Shown one piece after another: positions 1-8,156 of a stretch of 43,533 nucleotides of DNA (positions are counted from its first letter, which is position 1; every line of letters begins with the position of its first letter). The stretch is from IMG/VR virus record IMGVR_UViG_3300037504_000146, positions 1 through 43,533 of that record, one strand, 5' to 3'. A program made the translations under genes and the position numbers. Source of the stretch: a virus. The notes under the pieces were generated by a model. That model saw only the letters and a program-made list of their open reading frames with translations, was not told where the DNA came from and made no database searches.

Positions 1-127
1 ACCGGCGCCGCGGTCTGCATGCTGCGGGACCAACTGGCTTTGCGGAAGCCAGCCCAGTACGTGTACGTACCGGACTGGCTGGACGCACTGCGCGACGCGG
101 AGCGCGAGGGGAACCCACGGATGGTGT
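1..127. repeat. Terminal 127-bp direct repeat, left copy
   Basis: Identical to 43407-43533. The repeat lies wholly inside the helicase-loader gene and the reading frame continues unbroken across the join. This shows the molecule was assembled as a circle, giving a unique length of 43,406 bp. A length of exactly 127 matches a common assembler k-mer overlap, so it is more likely an assembly signature of a circular or permuted genome than a biological terminal repeat. Confidence 0.95.
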
Positions 128-426
128 TTGACGCGGTGGCGAGCTTCCGGGGCCTACTGGCCCTGGACGAGCTGATCGCGGATCGACACACCACGTACGG
201 TCTCGATCGGCTGCTGCAGCTGGTGGACCGCCGCAGCCGAGAAAAGCTGATGACGGTGGCAACAGCCAACCTGAAGCCGATGCCGACGCGGGATGGCGCG
301 GACTGTATCCACGACATGAGCCCACGGCTGGCCTCCAGGCTGGCCGAGTGGTGGGTGTACTCATGGTCGGGACGAGATCGCAGGATGCGGCCGAACAGAT
401 CGGGGCAAAGCGGGCAAAGTGCATGA
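1..426 (+). CDS. DnaC/IstB-like helicase loader ATPase, 3' part (gene begins at 43026)
   Basis: This is the C-terminal 141 residues of a 268-residue protein whose first 127 codons are at 43026-43406. In the joined protein the P-loop GSTGTGKT is at residues 121-128 and the Walker B segment LLALDE at 179-184, the layout of DnaC/IstB-type AAA+ ATPases. Such proteins load the replicative helicase onto the origin, working with an initiator; here the initiator is the gene directly upstream (42169-43026). The short basic tail (RRMRPNRSGQSGQSA) is of unknown role. The stop overlaps the next gene as ATGA. The ATPase identity is secure; the loader role is inferred from family and neighbour. Confidence 0.85.
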   Translation, partial: TGAAVCMLRDQLALRKPAQYVYVPDWLDALRDAEREGNPRMVFDAVASFRGLLALDELIADRHTTYGLDRLLQLVDRRSREKLMTVATANLKPMPTRDGADCIHDMSPRLASRLAEWWVYSWSGRDRRMRPNRSGQSGQSA

Positions 427-899
427 GCAAAAACAAGAACATCATCACTCGCGAGGAGGCGATCCGCCTCGGTGTCATTCAGCCGCAGCCGGGCGAGGCG
501 AAGCATGCGCGGTCGAAAAGCTCATGGCAGAAGCGGCACGAGGCGTTCATCCGATTCCTGGCCGGCCTGCGGGACTGCTGGCTCGTGCTCGAGTACCGGT
601 TCCACCCGACGCGGAAGTGGCGGTTTGACGTCGCGATTCGTGGGCGGTGGTCGGATGAAGCTAGAGACCGGACGCTCGAGGGCGGTTACGTCCTCCGCCC
701 GCTTCAGATCGCCATCGAGATCGACGGCGGCGGATGGGTCCATGGACGACACCACAGGCCGGAGGGCCGCCGAAGCGACAACGAAAAACAGAACGCGGCG
801 CACGAGCTCGGCTGGCAGGTCTACCGCTTCGACTGGGAGCAGGTCCAGGACGGCCGAGCGCTGGCGACGATCCGCGGTGTCCTTGAGCGGGAGGCTTAA
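423..899 (+). CDS. PD-(D/E)XK-type endonuclease-like protein
   Basis: A 158-residue protein. The start is ATG 423, overlapping the upstream stop as ATGA; a longer frame from 348 would lie inside the upstream gene. The core reads RFDVAI (D69), then IAIEIDGGGW (E99, D101), then a basic stretch with H107 and K122, then GWQVYRFDW. The order D ... E-x-D ... K followed by a strand resembles Vsr/DUF559-like PD-(D/E)XK nucleases used in recombination, Holliday junction resolution or DNA repair. It sits just after the replication genes, where phages often encode a resolvase or repair nuclease. The fold is inferred from the motif pattern and the substrate is unknown. Confidence 0.6.
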   Translation: MSKNKNIITREEAIRLGVIQPQPGEAKHARSKSSWQKRHEAFIRFLAGLRDCWLVLEYRFHPTRKWRFDVAIRGRWSDEARDRTLEGGYVLRPLQIAIEIDGGGWVHGRHHRPEGRRSDNEKQNAAHELGWQVYRFDWEQVQDGRALATIRGVLEREA

Positions 900-1585
900 T
901 GGCGGGCGATACCAGTCTGTGGCTTTGCACCTTTCGCGACGGGCCGTCAGTCTACGCCCCGGTCCGGTCCCGAGAGGCCGCCACGAACTGGTGTGAGGCT
1001 CGAGGTCACGGCCAGCCGGAGCATGTGCGTCTGGCCGGCTACGTTGGAGCTCCAGAGCCCACGGAGCCCACGGCGTCCGGCACAGCTCCGGACGCACGCC
1101 CTCACCGTCGATCATTCCGGACAGCTGACCCATTCTTGCACCTGTACACCGAGACGCAGCTGTGTTGGCCGACTCGCATCGTTGGCCTCGAGCGCAGCGG
1201 TGGTGGTGACAATCCGGGCGGCTCGTGCCGTCTACTGGACTTGGTCTGTGATGTAGGGGCGTTCCTCGAGCGCCTACCCCGCGACGAGCGCAAAGCCGTG
1301 CTGCGGGTCTGGGCGGCGCGAGTGGAGGACTGGTGGAGCACGGCGCGAGGCCACAAGCTCGACGGCGACGAGCCGCCACGGAGCACGCACCGGCGCCTGA
1401 GCAAGAGCCCCGCCTACATCCGAGGCATGGCGTGGCTCGACATGGCGCTGCAGGGGCTGCTGCCACGGCAGCTCACGATCCGCCGGCACTTCGAGCAGCT
1501 GCTGGTGGCGGCTGGTCACGATCCCGAGGACGCAGCCGAGATGGCCAAGCGGGCGGCGAAGGCCGGGAAATCCGGCACGTCGTAA
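899..1585 (+). CDS. Protein of unknown function in a Q-like position
   Basis: A 228-residue protein, start ATG 899 overlapping the upstream TAA. I do not recognise the family. The N-terminus (to about residue 45) looks like a small folded domain, followed by a Pro/Ala-rich linker. The C-terminal half is helical and basic, with W-rich helices (AARVEDWWSTARG) and a Lys/Ala tail (AKRAAKAGKSGTS). It is the last gene of the early operon and ends 14 bp before a strong promoter that is followed by a terminator. In lambda-like phages that slot holds the late antiterminator Q, so this is a candidate by position only; no sequence similarity to Q was seen. A DNA- or RNA-binding regulator fits the basic C-terminus. 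Confidence 0.6.
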   Translation: MAGDTSLWLCTFRDGPSVYAPVRSREAATNWCEARGHGQPEHVRLAGYVGAPEPTEPTASGTAPDARPHRRSFRTADPFLHLYTETQLCWPTRIVGLERSGGGDNPGGSCRLLDLVCDVGAFLERLPRDERKAVLRVWAARVEDWWSTARGHKLDGDEPPRSTHRRLSKSPAYIRGMAWLDMALQGLLPRQLTIRRHFEQLLVAAGHDPEDAAEMAKRAAKAGKSGTS

Positions 1586-1598
1586 GTCACTGAAGCCC

Positions 1599-1627
1599 TT
1601 GACAGAGGGTCCAAAAGGTGGTACATT
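1599..1627 (+). promoter_or_regulatory. Strong sigma-70-like late promoter
   Basis: A perfect -35 box TTGACA (1599-1604), 17-nt spacer, and -10 box TACATT (1622-1627), preceded by CC to give CCTTGACA. It lies in the only sizeable gap between the early genes and the terminase genes, so it should drive the virion and lysis operon. Transcription should begin near 1634. Its boxes and spacing match the leftward promoter at 30118-30146 exactly. Confidence 0.85.
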
Positions 1628-1657
1628 CTCATCATTCGTCGAACTGCGAGCAGAGAC

Positions 1658-1680
1658 AAGCCCCGCGCGAGCGGGGTTTT
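1658..1680 (+). terminator. Promoter-proximal intrinsic terminator or attenuator
   Basis: Stem CCCCGC (1661-1666), GCGA tetraloop, GCGGGG (1671-1676), then TTTT; the stem can extend by a G-U and two A-U pairs using AAG at 1658-1660. It lies only about 30-45 nt after the expected start of the late transcript and 14 bp before the terS ATG, so unmodified polymerase could stop here. The T-run is short (four), so efficiency may be partial. Confidence 0.65.
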
Positions 1681-1693
1681 GGCGTTCAAGGCC

Positions 1694-2173
1694 ATGCCAC
1701 GATCCAACACACGGAAGGGCGCGACAGACCGCGCGATCGCTGCCGAGCGCAGAGTACAGGCGCTCGAGCTGCGCAAGGCCGGTCTGACCTACGACCAGAT
1801 TGCCGAGCGCATTGGCATCAGTAGATCGCAGGCGCACGGCTACGTGACCAAGGCGCTGAACGCGCTTGACGCCAAAGCCGCCGAAACCGCGGAACAGCTT
1901 CGGCGGCTCGAGGTGGAGCGGATTGACAAAATGCTGTCCGGTCTGTGGCTCCGGGCTGTCGGTACGCGGGATGTGCCATCCGATCCGCTGGTGGTGGATC
2001 GAGTCGTCAAGCTCATGGAGCGGCGGGCTCGCCTGCTCGGGCTGGACGCTCCAGCCAAGGCGCAGGTGGAGCTGGCCCTCGAAAGCGAGGTCAATGACAT
2101 CGCCCGCCGGCTGGCGCAGGTGCTGACACCGGAGCAGCTCGAGGCGGTGTTCCCCGTGCTGGAGGGTGACTGA
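1694..2173 (+). CDS. terS: Terminase small subunit (TerS-like)
   Basis: A 159-residue protein. ATG 1694 was chosen because an upstream TTG (1679) lies inside the terminator's T-run. Residues about 10-50 form a helix-turn-helix (AAERRVQALELRKAGLTYDQIAERIG / SRSQAHGYVTKAL, split here only for length). A long alpha-helical segment follows (AETAEQLRRLEVERIDKML), and the acidic C-terminus (LTPEQLEAVFPVLEGD) ends next to terL. DNA-binding HTH plus helical oligomerisation region, directly upstream of the large subunit, is typical of small terminases, which recognise the packaging site. The call rests mainly on synteny and the HTH. Confidence 0.8.
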   Translation: MPRSNTRKGATDRAIAAERRVQALELRKAGLTYDQIAERIGISRSQAHGYVTKALNALDAKAAETAEQLRRLEVERIDKMLSGLWLRAVGTRDVPSDPLVVDRVVKLMERRARLLGLDAPAKAQVELALESEVNDIARRLAQVLTPEQLEAVFPVLEGD

Positions 2174-2193
2174 GTGTGTCGAGAGGAGCTGCG

Positions 2194-3678
2194 ATGCTGC
2201 GCGAGATGCTCGGGAGCCAGACGGCGGCTCCGATCTGGACGCCGCACCCTGGCCCGCAGACCGAGGCGATGCGCAGTGAGGCCGACGAGCTCTTCTACGG
2301 CGGCGCGGCTGGCGGCGGCAAGTCCGACTTGCTGCTCGGTCTGGCTCTCACCCAGCATCGACGCAGCCTCATCCTCCGGCGCGAGTACACGCAGCTGGTC
2401 GGCGTCGGCGGTCTCATCGAGCGCAGCCGGGAGCTCCTCGGTGGCACCAGCGCACGCTACAACGGATCTGAGCATGTCTGGTGGCACATCCCCGGCGGTC
2501 GCGCTTTGGGCTTCGGCGGTATCGAGCAACAGTCGGATGTCTGGAAGTACGCAGGCAAGCCGCGCGACCTCCTTTGCTTCGACGAGGTGTCGCACTTCAC
2601 ACGCGACCAGTACCGCACGATGCGTGGATGGGTCCGGACTACCGTACCCTGGCAGCGAACCCGAGTGGTGGCCACCGGCAACCCGCCGACCACACCTGAG
2701 GGCGAGTGGGTGGTGGAGCACTGGGCGCCATGGTTGGACCCGACACACCCGCGACCGGCGGAGCCTGGCGAGCTGCGATGGTTCGCAACAATCGACGGGG
2801 CGGAGCGCGAGCTGCCCGGTCCGGAGCCCATCGAGCACGCTGGCGAGACCATCCAGCCCAAGAGCCGCACCTTCATTCCGGCCAGGCTCGAGGACAACCC
2901 ATCACTCGGTGTCGCCTACCGCTCCGAGCTCCAGGCGATGCCGGAGCCGCTTCGAACCCAGCTGCTCTACGGAGATTTCGGGCTCACCCTCGAGGATCAC
3001 CCGTGGCAGGTCATCCCGACCGAGTGGATACGGCTGGCTCTGGAGCGATGGACCGGCGACCGCTCCAGCGAGCAAGGCGCGGTCGGTATCGACTGCGCTC
3101 GAGGCGGAGCGGACCAGCAGGTGCTCGCGTCGCTTCGCGGCGTGTGCTTCGACAAGCTGCAGACATGGCGAGGCAAGGACGTGCCGGACGGTCCGGCGGC
3201 TGCCGGGCTGCTCGCACCACACATCGAGCCCAGCGCCACAGCGTACGTGGATGTCATCGGCGTCGGGTCCTCGGTCTACGACCAACTCCGACAGCAGGGG
3301 GTCCGATGTATCGCGGTCAACAGCGCGGAGTCGGCACCAGAACACGCTCGAGACCGTACCGGCCGACTGCGACCGCGGAACATGCGCTCGTGGGCCTGGT
3401 GGTCGCTCCGGGAGGCGCTTGACCCAGAGACTGGAATGGACGTGGCACTACCTCCTGACCGAGCCCTTGCGGCAGACCTCGCCACGCCTCGCTACCGCAT
3501 CATCGGGACGGACATGATCGCCGTCGAGCCGAAGGAGGACATCATCAAGCGCCTGGGCAGGTCCCCGGACCGCGGCGACGCGGTGTGCTACGCATGGCTC
3601 GGCGTGAGCTGCGCGACGCCGGTCGGGTACCACTCGGTGCAGGGCCGGCGGATTGTGCGGCGGCGGGGTGCGCTGTGA
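2194..3678 (+). CDS. terL: Terminase large subunit (ATPase and nuclease)
   Basis: A 494-residue DNA-packaging motor and head-filling nuclease. ATG 2194 has an AGGAG site 5 bases upstream; a GTG at 2176 is less likely. The ATPase domain carries Walker A GGAAGGGKS (36-44) and Walker B LLCFDE (126-131), then the coupling motif VATGNP. The C-terminal RNase H-like nuclease has candidate metal ligands D300 (AVGIDCARGG), D353 (AYVDVIG) and D462 (DRGDAVCYAW). All expected motifs are present and the length is normal. It would dock on the portal encoded at 5921. The stop overlaps the next small gene by GTGA. Confidence 0.97.
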   Translation: MLREMLGSQTAAPIWTPHPGPQTEAMRSEADELFYGGAAGGGKSDLLLGLALTQHRRSLILRREYTQLVGVGGLIERSRELLGGTSARYNGSEHVWWHIPGGRALGFGGIEQQSDVWKYAGKPRDLLCFDEVSHFTRDQYRTMRGWVRTTVPWQRTRVVATGNPPTTPEGEWVVEHWAPWLDPTHPRPAEPGELRWFATIDGAERELPGPEPIEHAGETIQPKSRTFIPARLEDNPSLGVAYRSELQAMPEPLRTQLLYGDFGLTLEDHPWQVIPTEWIRLALERWTGDRSSEQGAVGIDCARGGADQQVLASLRGVCFDKLQTWRGKDVPDGPAAAGLLAPHIEPSATAYVDVIGVGSSVYDQLRQQGVRCIAVNSAESAPEHARDRTGRLRPRNMRSWAWWSLREALDPETGMDVALPPDRALAADLATPRYRIIGTDMIAVEPKEDIIKRLGRSPDRGDAVCYAWLGVSCATPVGYHSVQGRRIVRRRGAL

Positions 3679-3812
3679 ACGATGAGCTGCTGATGCTGCT
3701 GTGCGACGATCCCGAGAATGAGGACTTTGAGCACTTCCGAGATCGCACATGGGCGGAGCTTGATATGCCGTGGGAGCTGATCCGGGAACCGTACTCGGAG
3801 ATCGGAGAGTGA
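3675..3812 (+). CDS. Small acidic protein of unknown function (45 aa)
   Basis: The start is GTG 3675, overlapping the terL stop as GTGA, which implies translational coupling. The product is very acidic, with a run such as CDDPENEDFEHFRD, and ends PYSEIGE. No family was recognised. It sits between terL and an exported protein gene, and its last codons contain the GGAGAG ribosome-binding site for that gene. Its coupling to terL and compositional bias support a real gene. Confidence 0.6.
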   Translation: MNDELLMLLCDDPENEDFEHFRDRTWAELDMPWELIREPYSEIGE

Positions 3813-3814
3813 CG

Positions 3815-5113
3815 ATGCGACGCGTGATTTACGTAGTGGTCGGAGCGCTGCTCCTGCACCTGGCGGCCTCGCTGTGGGCGGGCAACGCGCTGACGAATCC
3901 GGCGGCAACCTACAAAGATCTCCTTCACCTCGACAACTCCAACGCCGGCGTCACCAGCTCGCTGCAGACGCTCGTGGATGGTGCCGGGAATGACACCGGC
4001 CTCTCGATCAGCACCACCGGGATCGGGGTACCGGCGGGGGGCGCTGGGACGCCGGGGGTTCTGTTTGGTCCTGCCACGGGTGACGGCGTGGGCCTGCATG
4101 CTTCTGGAGGTGGCGACCTACAGGTGTACAGTGGTGCAGGCGGGGCAGCGAATGTGGCTGCGAGCATTTTCACCATCTACGGTTCGTTCCCACACATGGG
4201 GGGAAATGGTTTTATTCTCGGAGACACGGACTACATACGATATTACTCTGGTGATGGTGCTGTGTACGACCTCAGCCTCAGACGCTACAACGACGGCACT
4301 GACACTTGGCTCGCCCTCTCCGCCGAAAACGACACCGACGGCGACGGCAAGCTCTCGCTGGGCGAACTACAGGTAGGCGGTACGGCGAGCGGTGGGCGGA
4401 TTCAGTATTCATCGCCATATATCGACTTCCGCAATAGCGCCGATGACGATTACAATAACATCCGAGGTCGGGTGGTGGCTGCGAGTTTCGGGGTGTTTGC
4501 GCCAAAAGTGTACGAAAACGTCACTATAGATCTGTACAACGGAAGTATAGATGACGCAGATACGAGTGTTAGCGTGTCAGGCGATCACGATGTGGACGAC
4601 GAAGACACGTCTGGCGAGTCTGTGGGCCTGAGCGTAGAGCAAACCTACGACATTGAGGACGCGGGCGATGACCATCCAACGGTGGATCTGCTGATTGACC
4701 GCACTGAGACCGCAGTGGATTCCGACGTAGACAACGAGCTGATCGCAGCCCGGGTGGGCGGTGCGGACGTCTGGACGCTGTCCACGGCAGGTGGGCAGGT
4801 GACTACACCAGACACCCTCACGGTAGCGGACAGTGGTGACGGCAACCCCGCCACCGGCACCTGGACCCCAGCAAGCTCCTACTGTGAGGCGACCTGCAAC
4901 GACTCTGACGGCTGCACTGTGACGGTCTCAGAGACCGGGGCCACAGAGGGCCACCAGGTCGAGATCATCAACGTGAGTGCCAACGCCATCACAATCTCTG
5001 ACTCGAGTGGTGTGACTGAATTGGATGGCAACTGGGCCGGCGGGCAGTACGACTCGCTGACCTTGCGATACATCGGTGACCGGTGGGTTGAGTCCGGCCG
5101 GTCGGATAACTAG
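3815..5113 (+). CDS. Fibre-like protein with an N-terminal signal peptide
   Basis: A 432-residue protein, ATG 3815 with GGAGAG 5 bases upstream. It opens with an apparent Sec signal peptide (MRRVIYVVVGALLLHLAASL, cleavage probably near residue 22). The rest is beta-rich and low-complexity, full of Gly/Asp/Thr/Ser: an early LDNSNAGVTSSLQTL segment, Gly-rich spacers, an Asp-rich middle (DGDHDVDDEDTSGE-like), and a C-terminal domain with cysteines (CEATCNDSDGC) ending in RYIGDRWVESG. The composition looks like a tail-fibre or adhesin-type repeat protein, yet it lies between terL and the portal rather than near the tail tip. The stretch near 4190-4560 is visibly less GC-rich, suggesting mosaic acquisition. 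Function unknown. Confidence 0.75.
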   Translation: MRRVIYVVVGALLLHLAASLWAGNALTNPAATYKDLLHLDNSNAGVTSSLQTLVDGAGNDTGLSISTTGIGVPAGGAGTPGVLFGPATGDGVGLHASGGGDLQVYSGAGGAANVAASIFTIYGSFPHMGGNGFILGDTDYIRYYSGDGAVYDLSLRRYNDGTDTWLALSAENDTDGDGKLSLGELQVGGTASGGRIQYSSPYIDFRNSADDDYNNIRGRVVAASFGVFAPKVYENVTIDLYNGSIDDADTSVSVSGDHDVDDEDTSGESVGLSVEQTYDIEDAGDDHPTVDLLIDRTETAVDSDVDNELIAARVGGADVWTLSTAGGQVTTPDTLTVADSGDGNPATGTWTPASSYCEATCNDSDGCTVTVSETGATEGHQVEIINVSANAITISDSSGVTELDGNWAGGQYDSLTLRYIGDRWVESGRSDN

Positions 5114-5121
5114 GAGGACAC

Positions 5122-5523
5122 ATGCGACGAATCACCCTGATCCTGTTGACCCTGAGCTTGCTGGCGCTGCCGGCGATGGCCGATGATCCCGTCTCGGGGA
5201 TGCGCGTGCTCGACGAGTACGACCGTGCGTGGTGCAGCTCCGCGGCTCGCTCCATCGCCACCGACATCATCAACGAGGACCCCGGCACAGCGAACCACGC
5301 AGAGCGGGTGCAGCTGGCCGAGCGCGTGATCCGCGGCGAGACCGGCGCGCTGATCCAGATCCGCGAGCTGGTGCTGGCGACTCGGCGAGCGGCGGGTGAT
5401 AGTCCGGTCTACTTCGCACCGCGTGATCCGAGCGGCGGATTCAATTTCACGCAGATGAAAAATCAAGTGTCGGCGGCATGGAACATCATCGCGCTGATCC
5501 GGTACGAGGCCCCGGCGGAGTAG
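5122..5523 (+). CDS. Small exported protein of unknown function (133 aa)
   Basis: A clear signal peptide, MRRITLILLTLSLLALPAMA, cleaved probably before DDPVSG. The mature part (about 113 residues) is mostly helical, with one lone Cys (RAWCSSAAR) and a C-terminus ending RYEAPAE. A strong AGGAGG site lies 4 bases before ATG 5122, overlapping the upstream stop. Together with the preceding gene it forms a pair of exported products embedded in the head operon. No family was recognised. A periplasmic role during infection, or addition to the virion, are both possible. Confidence 0.75.
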   Translation: MRRITLILLTLSLLALPAMADDPVSGMRVLDEYDRAWCSSAARSIATDIINEDPGTANHAERVQLAERVIRGETGALIQIRELVLATRRAAGDSPVYFAPRDPSGGFNFTQMKNQVSAAWNIIALIRYEAPAE

Positions 5524-5526
5524 GTC

Positions 5527-5919
5527 ATGGACAGAACCACGCTCGAGGATCAGCAGTCCAAGACGCGCAAGCGGCACACCGTGACGTTCGACGGCACCGA
5601 CGGCAACATCGTGGACGCCGGCGCTGGGCGGTGCTTCTGCGCGTACCACATCACCACGGCGCTTGACGCCTCCGACGTCACGATGACATTCAAGGGCTCG
5701 CCGCCGACCGATGACGATCGATCCGGAGAGACCGACGCCGCAGCAGCGGCGATGGAGAGCGTGTACAACACCGTCCAGTCGGAGGTATCGCACACGGTCC
5801 CGGGTGTGGGGTACTACCCGCTCTCACCCGTCGTTTTTCACGGCATACGCTACCTGCAGTGCATCTCCGACACGGACATCGACGGCAAGACCATGATCCT
5901 CATCAGCAAGCCGGTGTGA
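5527..5919 (+). CDS. Hypothetical structural-type protein (130 aa)
   Basis: The start ATG 5527 is 4 bp after the previous stop. The protein is beta-rich and acidic, with an Ala run (TDAAAAAMESVYNT) and a C-terminal strand pair ending TDIDGKTMILISKPV. It is small, with no signal peptide, and immediately precedes the portal gene. The composition resembles small head-associated or fibre-tip proteins but no family was recognised. One base separates its stop from the portal start codon, so the two are co-translated. Confidence 0.7.
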   Translation: MDRTTLEDQQSKTRKRHTVTFDGTDGNIVDAGAGRCFCAYHITTALDASDVTMTFKGSPPTDDDRSGETDAAAAAMESVYNTVQSEVSHTVPGVGYYPLSPVVFHGIRYLQCISDTDIDGKTMILISKPV

Positions 5920-5920
5920 C

Positions 5921-7501
5921 GTGGCGAGACTCGTCGATCAGTTCGGGCGCCCACTCGCGCCGACAGCCAGGCCGCCGAGGGGCCGGTTACTGTCCACTGT
6001 CCGCCGCACGGCGCAGTACGGCTCGACGACGCTCACGCTCGAGACCATTATCAGTTACCTGACCTCGGCAGAGCGCGGGATGCTCCGCTACCAGATGGAG
6101 ATGTTCGCCCGCATGGTCGAGCGCGACGCCCATCTGCAGGGCGTGCTGCAGACCAGGCGGCTGGCAATCACGCAGGCTGACTGGTCCGCGATGCCGGACG
6201 ACGAGACGGACACCCGCGCAGTCGATGCCGCCGAGATGATCTACCAGGAGTTGGCCGAGCGCGACAGCTGGGAGGACACCGTCGATGGGCTGCTCGACGC
6301 GGTGCCGCAGGGGCTGGCGGGTGTGGAGATCGTCTGGGGCTCCGACTGGACGATCGATGATCTGGTCGAGGTGCCGGCGCGGCTGTTCGACTGGACAGAC
6401 CCCGAGCGGCTTCGGGTGCAGGTCGATGAGGACCGCGCGACATTCGAGGATCTGGTGCCGCACAAGTGGATCATCCACACGCCTCGGCTCCGTGCCGGGA
6501 CGCCGCTCCGGCGCGGGCTGATGCGGACGCTGTCCATCCTCTGGTGCATCTCCCATTACGCGCTGCAGGACTGGGCCGGGTTTGCCGAGGTGTTTGGCAT
6601 GCCGGTGCGGATCGGCAAGTACGACCCGAACAGTCGCGCGAGCGACATCGATGCGCTCGAGGAGGCGCTCAAGGGCATCGGCTCCGACGCGATGGGCCTC
6701 ATCCCCCACGGCATGGACATCGAGTTCATGCAGGCGCAAGGAAACAAGACGTCGGGCAACATCACGCCGATGGAGCAGATTATCCGGTACGCCGAACGTA
6801 AAATGTCGATCTGCGTGCTCGGCCAGCACTTAACCACCGAGGCCGAGAGCGGGACCGGGACATTGGCGGGTAGCGCGCACGAGAACGTGCGCCGCGACAT
6901 CCAGCGAGCCGACGCGCGGCAGCTGGCGGCGACGCTGCGGCGGGACCTGATCCGCCCACTGGTGGCGCTGCGGCTGGGTCCGGATGTGCCGCTGCCCCAC
7001 ATGCGCTGGGACCTCAGCGACCCAGTGGACGAGAAGGCGCGCGCCCAGGTGTTTACGATCGCGCAGGATTTCGGCTGGCAGCTAAGCCGATCACAAGTTG
7101 CTGAGGAACTGAACCTCCGTGAGCCGGCGGATGACGAGGACGTGGTGCAGCCACCGCAGACGATCGACGCCGAGCTGAGCACGAGGCTGGCCAGCGCGCC
7201 ACCATCGCAGCCGCTGTCGAGCATGCAGCGAGCCAACCGGCAGGTGGCACAGTCAGCCGCCGACGCGCAGTCTGAAGCGCTTTCGGCAGTGCTCGACCTG
7301 GTCGAGTCGCTGGCCGATCAGCCGACGGTGGAGACGCCTGAGCACCTGCTCACACGGGTTAGGCTCGCCGCGCCGGATCTTGAGGCGCTGCTCGAGCAGG
7401 CCGGGCTGACCATGGAGGAGCTCGACGACGCCATCGGCCGCGCGATGATCACCACCGACTACAACGGGCGCGCGGCGGTGCGGCGAGAGGCCGATGCCTG
7501 A
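5921..7501 (+). CDS. Portal protein, Mu gp29-like (DUF935)
   Basis: A 526-residue protein starting at GTG 5921. The N-terminus LVDQFGRPL is typical of the Mu gp29/DUF935 portal family, followed by a helical region with HLQGVLQTRRLAI, then LFDWTDPERLRV, PHKWIIHTPR, and a stem region WAGFAEVFGMPVRIGKYD. The C-terminal 130 residues are helical and charged. Portals form the dodecameric ring at one capsid vertex, through which TerL pumps DNA. Its place after terL and before a gpF-like gene is the Mu order. It overlaps the next gene by 8 bp. Confidence 0.92.
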   Translation: MARLVDQFGRPLAPTARPPRGRLLSTVRRTAQYGSTTLTLETIISYLTSAERGMLRYQMEMFARMVERDAHLQGVLQTRRLAITQADWSAMPDDETDTRAVDAAEMIYQELAERDSWEDTVDGLLDAVPQGLAGVEIVWGSDWTIDDLVEVPARLFDWTDPERLRVQVDEDRATFEDLVPHKWIIHTPRLRAGTPLRRGLMRTLSILWCISHYALQDWAGFAEVFGMPVRIGKYDPNSRASDIDALEEALKGIGSDAMGLIPHGMDIEFMQAQGNKTSGNITPMEQIIRYAERKMSICVLGQHLTTEAESGTGTLAGSAHENVRRDIQRADARQLAATLRRDLIRPLVALRLGPDVPLPHMRWDLSDPVDEKARAQVFTIAQDFGWQLSRSQVAEELNLREPADDEDVVQPPQTIDAELSTRLASAPPSQPLSSMQRANRQVAQSAADAQSEALSAVLDLVESLADQPTVETPEHLLTRVRLAAPDLEALLEQAGLTMEELDDAIGRAMITTDYNGRAAVRREADA

Positions 7502-8156
7502 GCTGACCTTTGAGGACCGCCCGCTTGACTGGCCGGAGGCTGAGGCCGCGTTCGTGCAGCGGCTGCAGCTCCCGGCGGACGTCTACTACGAGCTCGCCGA
7601 AGAGTACAGAGGTCTCGCGTTCACGGTCCGCCGGATCGCCACGCTGCAGGCGCTGGCCCGGATCAAGCGGCGGCTCGAGCAGGCGATCGCCAACGGCGAG
7701 ACGCTGCAGGCGTTCCAGGCGTGGGCAGACCGGCTGTTCCCCGGCTGGAGCAAGGCGTACACCGAGCTGGTGTTCCGGCAGGCGACGCTGAGCTCGTCGG
7801 CCGCCGGTAGGTGGACGGAGTTGACTGACCCAGATACCGCCGAGGAGTTCCCGTACTGGATGTATGATGCTGTGGACGACGATCGTACACGAGAGACGCA
7901 CGCGAAAATGGACGGCAAGGCGTGGCCGAGAGACGAGTTCCCCGACGAGTGGGTCCCGCCGAATGGGTTCCAGTGCCGGTGCGACATCCGACAGCTCAAT
8001 GAGGACCTCCTGCGCCGCTCTGGCGCGAAGCTCCAGGAGCAGCGACCAGACGACGAGCCCGACGAGGGGTTCCGCGCCAACCAAAACCGGACCGGCGAGC
8101 TGCGACAGACGCTCGAGCAGGAGCTGGAGCGCGTGCGGGCGAAGGTGCAGCAATGA
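7494..8156 (+). CDS. Mu gpF-like minor head protein
   Basis: A 220-residue protein. The C-terminal half carries the family hallmark: DDDRTRETHAKMDGKAWPRD, then PPNGFQCRCDIRQLNE, with conserved Thr-x-x-x-His and Cys-x-Cys. Proteins of the phage Mu F / SPP1 gp7 family are minor capsid components near the portal involved in head assembly or DNA delivery. It is shorter than Mu gpF (about 425 aa), representing a compact version with the N-terminal part reduced. Start ATG 7494 overlaps the portal stop. Confidence 0.88.
   Translation: MPELTFEDRPLDWPEAEAAFVQRLQLPADVYYELAEEYRGLAFTVRRIATLQALARIKRRLEQAIANGETLQAFQAWADRLFPGWSKAYTELVFRQATLSSSAAGRWTELTDPDTAEEFPYWMYDAVDDDRTRETHAKMDGKAWPRDEFPDEWVPPNGFQCRCDIRQLNEDLLRRSGAKLQEQRPDDEPDEGFRANQNRTGELRQTLEQELERVRAKVQQ

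Noticed and set aside
1-127. True direct terminal repeats of a linear phage genome
   Set aside because: The length equals a common assembler k-mer overlap and the repeat lies inside a gene that reads through the join, so circular assembly explains it more simply.
2174-3517. Plus-strand 447-codon frame overlapping terL
   Set aside because: It lies in another frame of terL; its product is Ser/Arg-rich and structureless, while the terL frame carries all the motifs.
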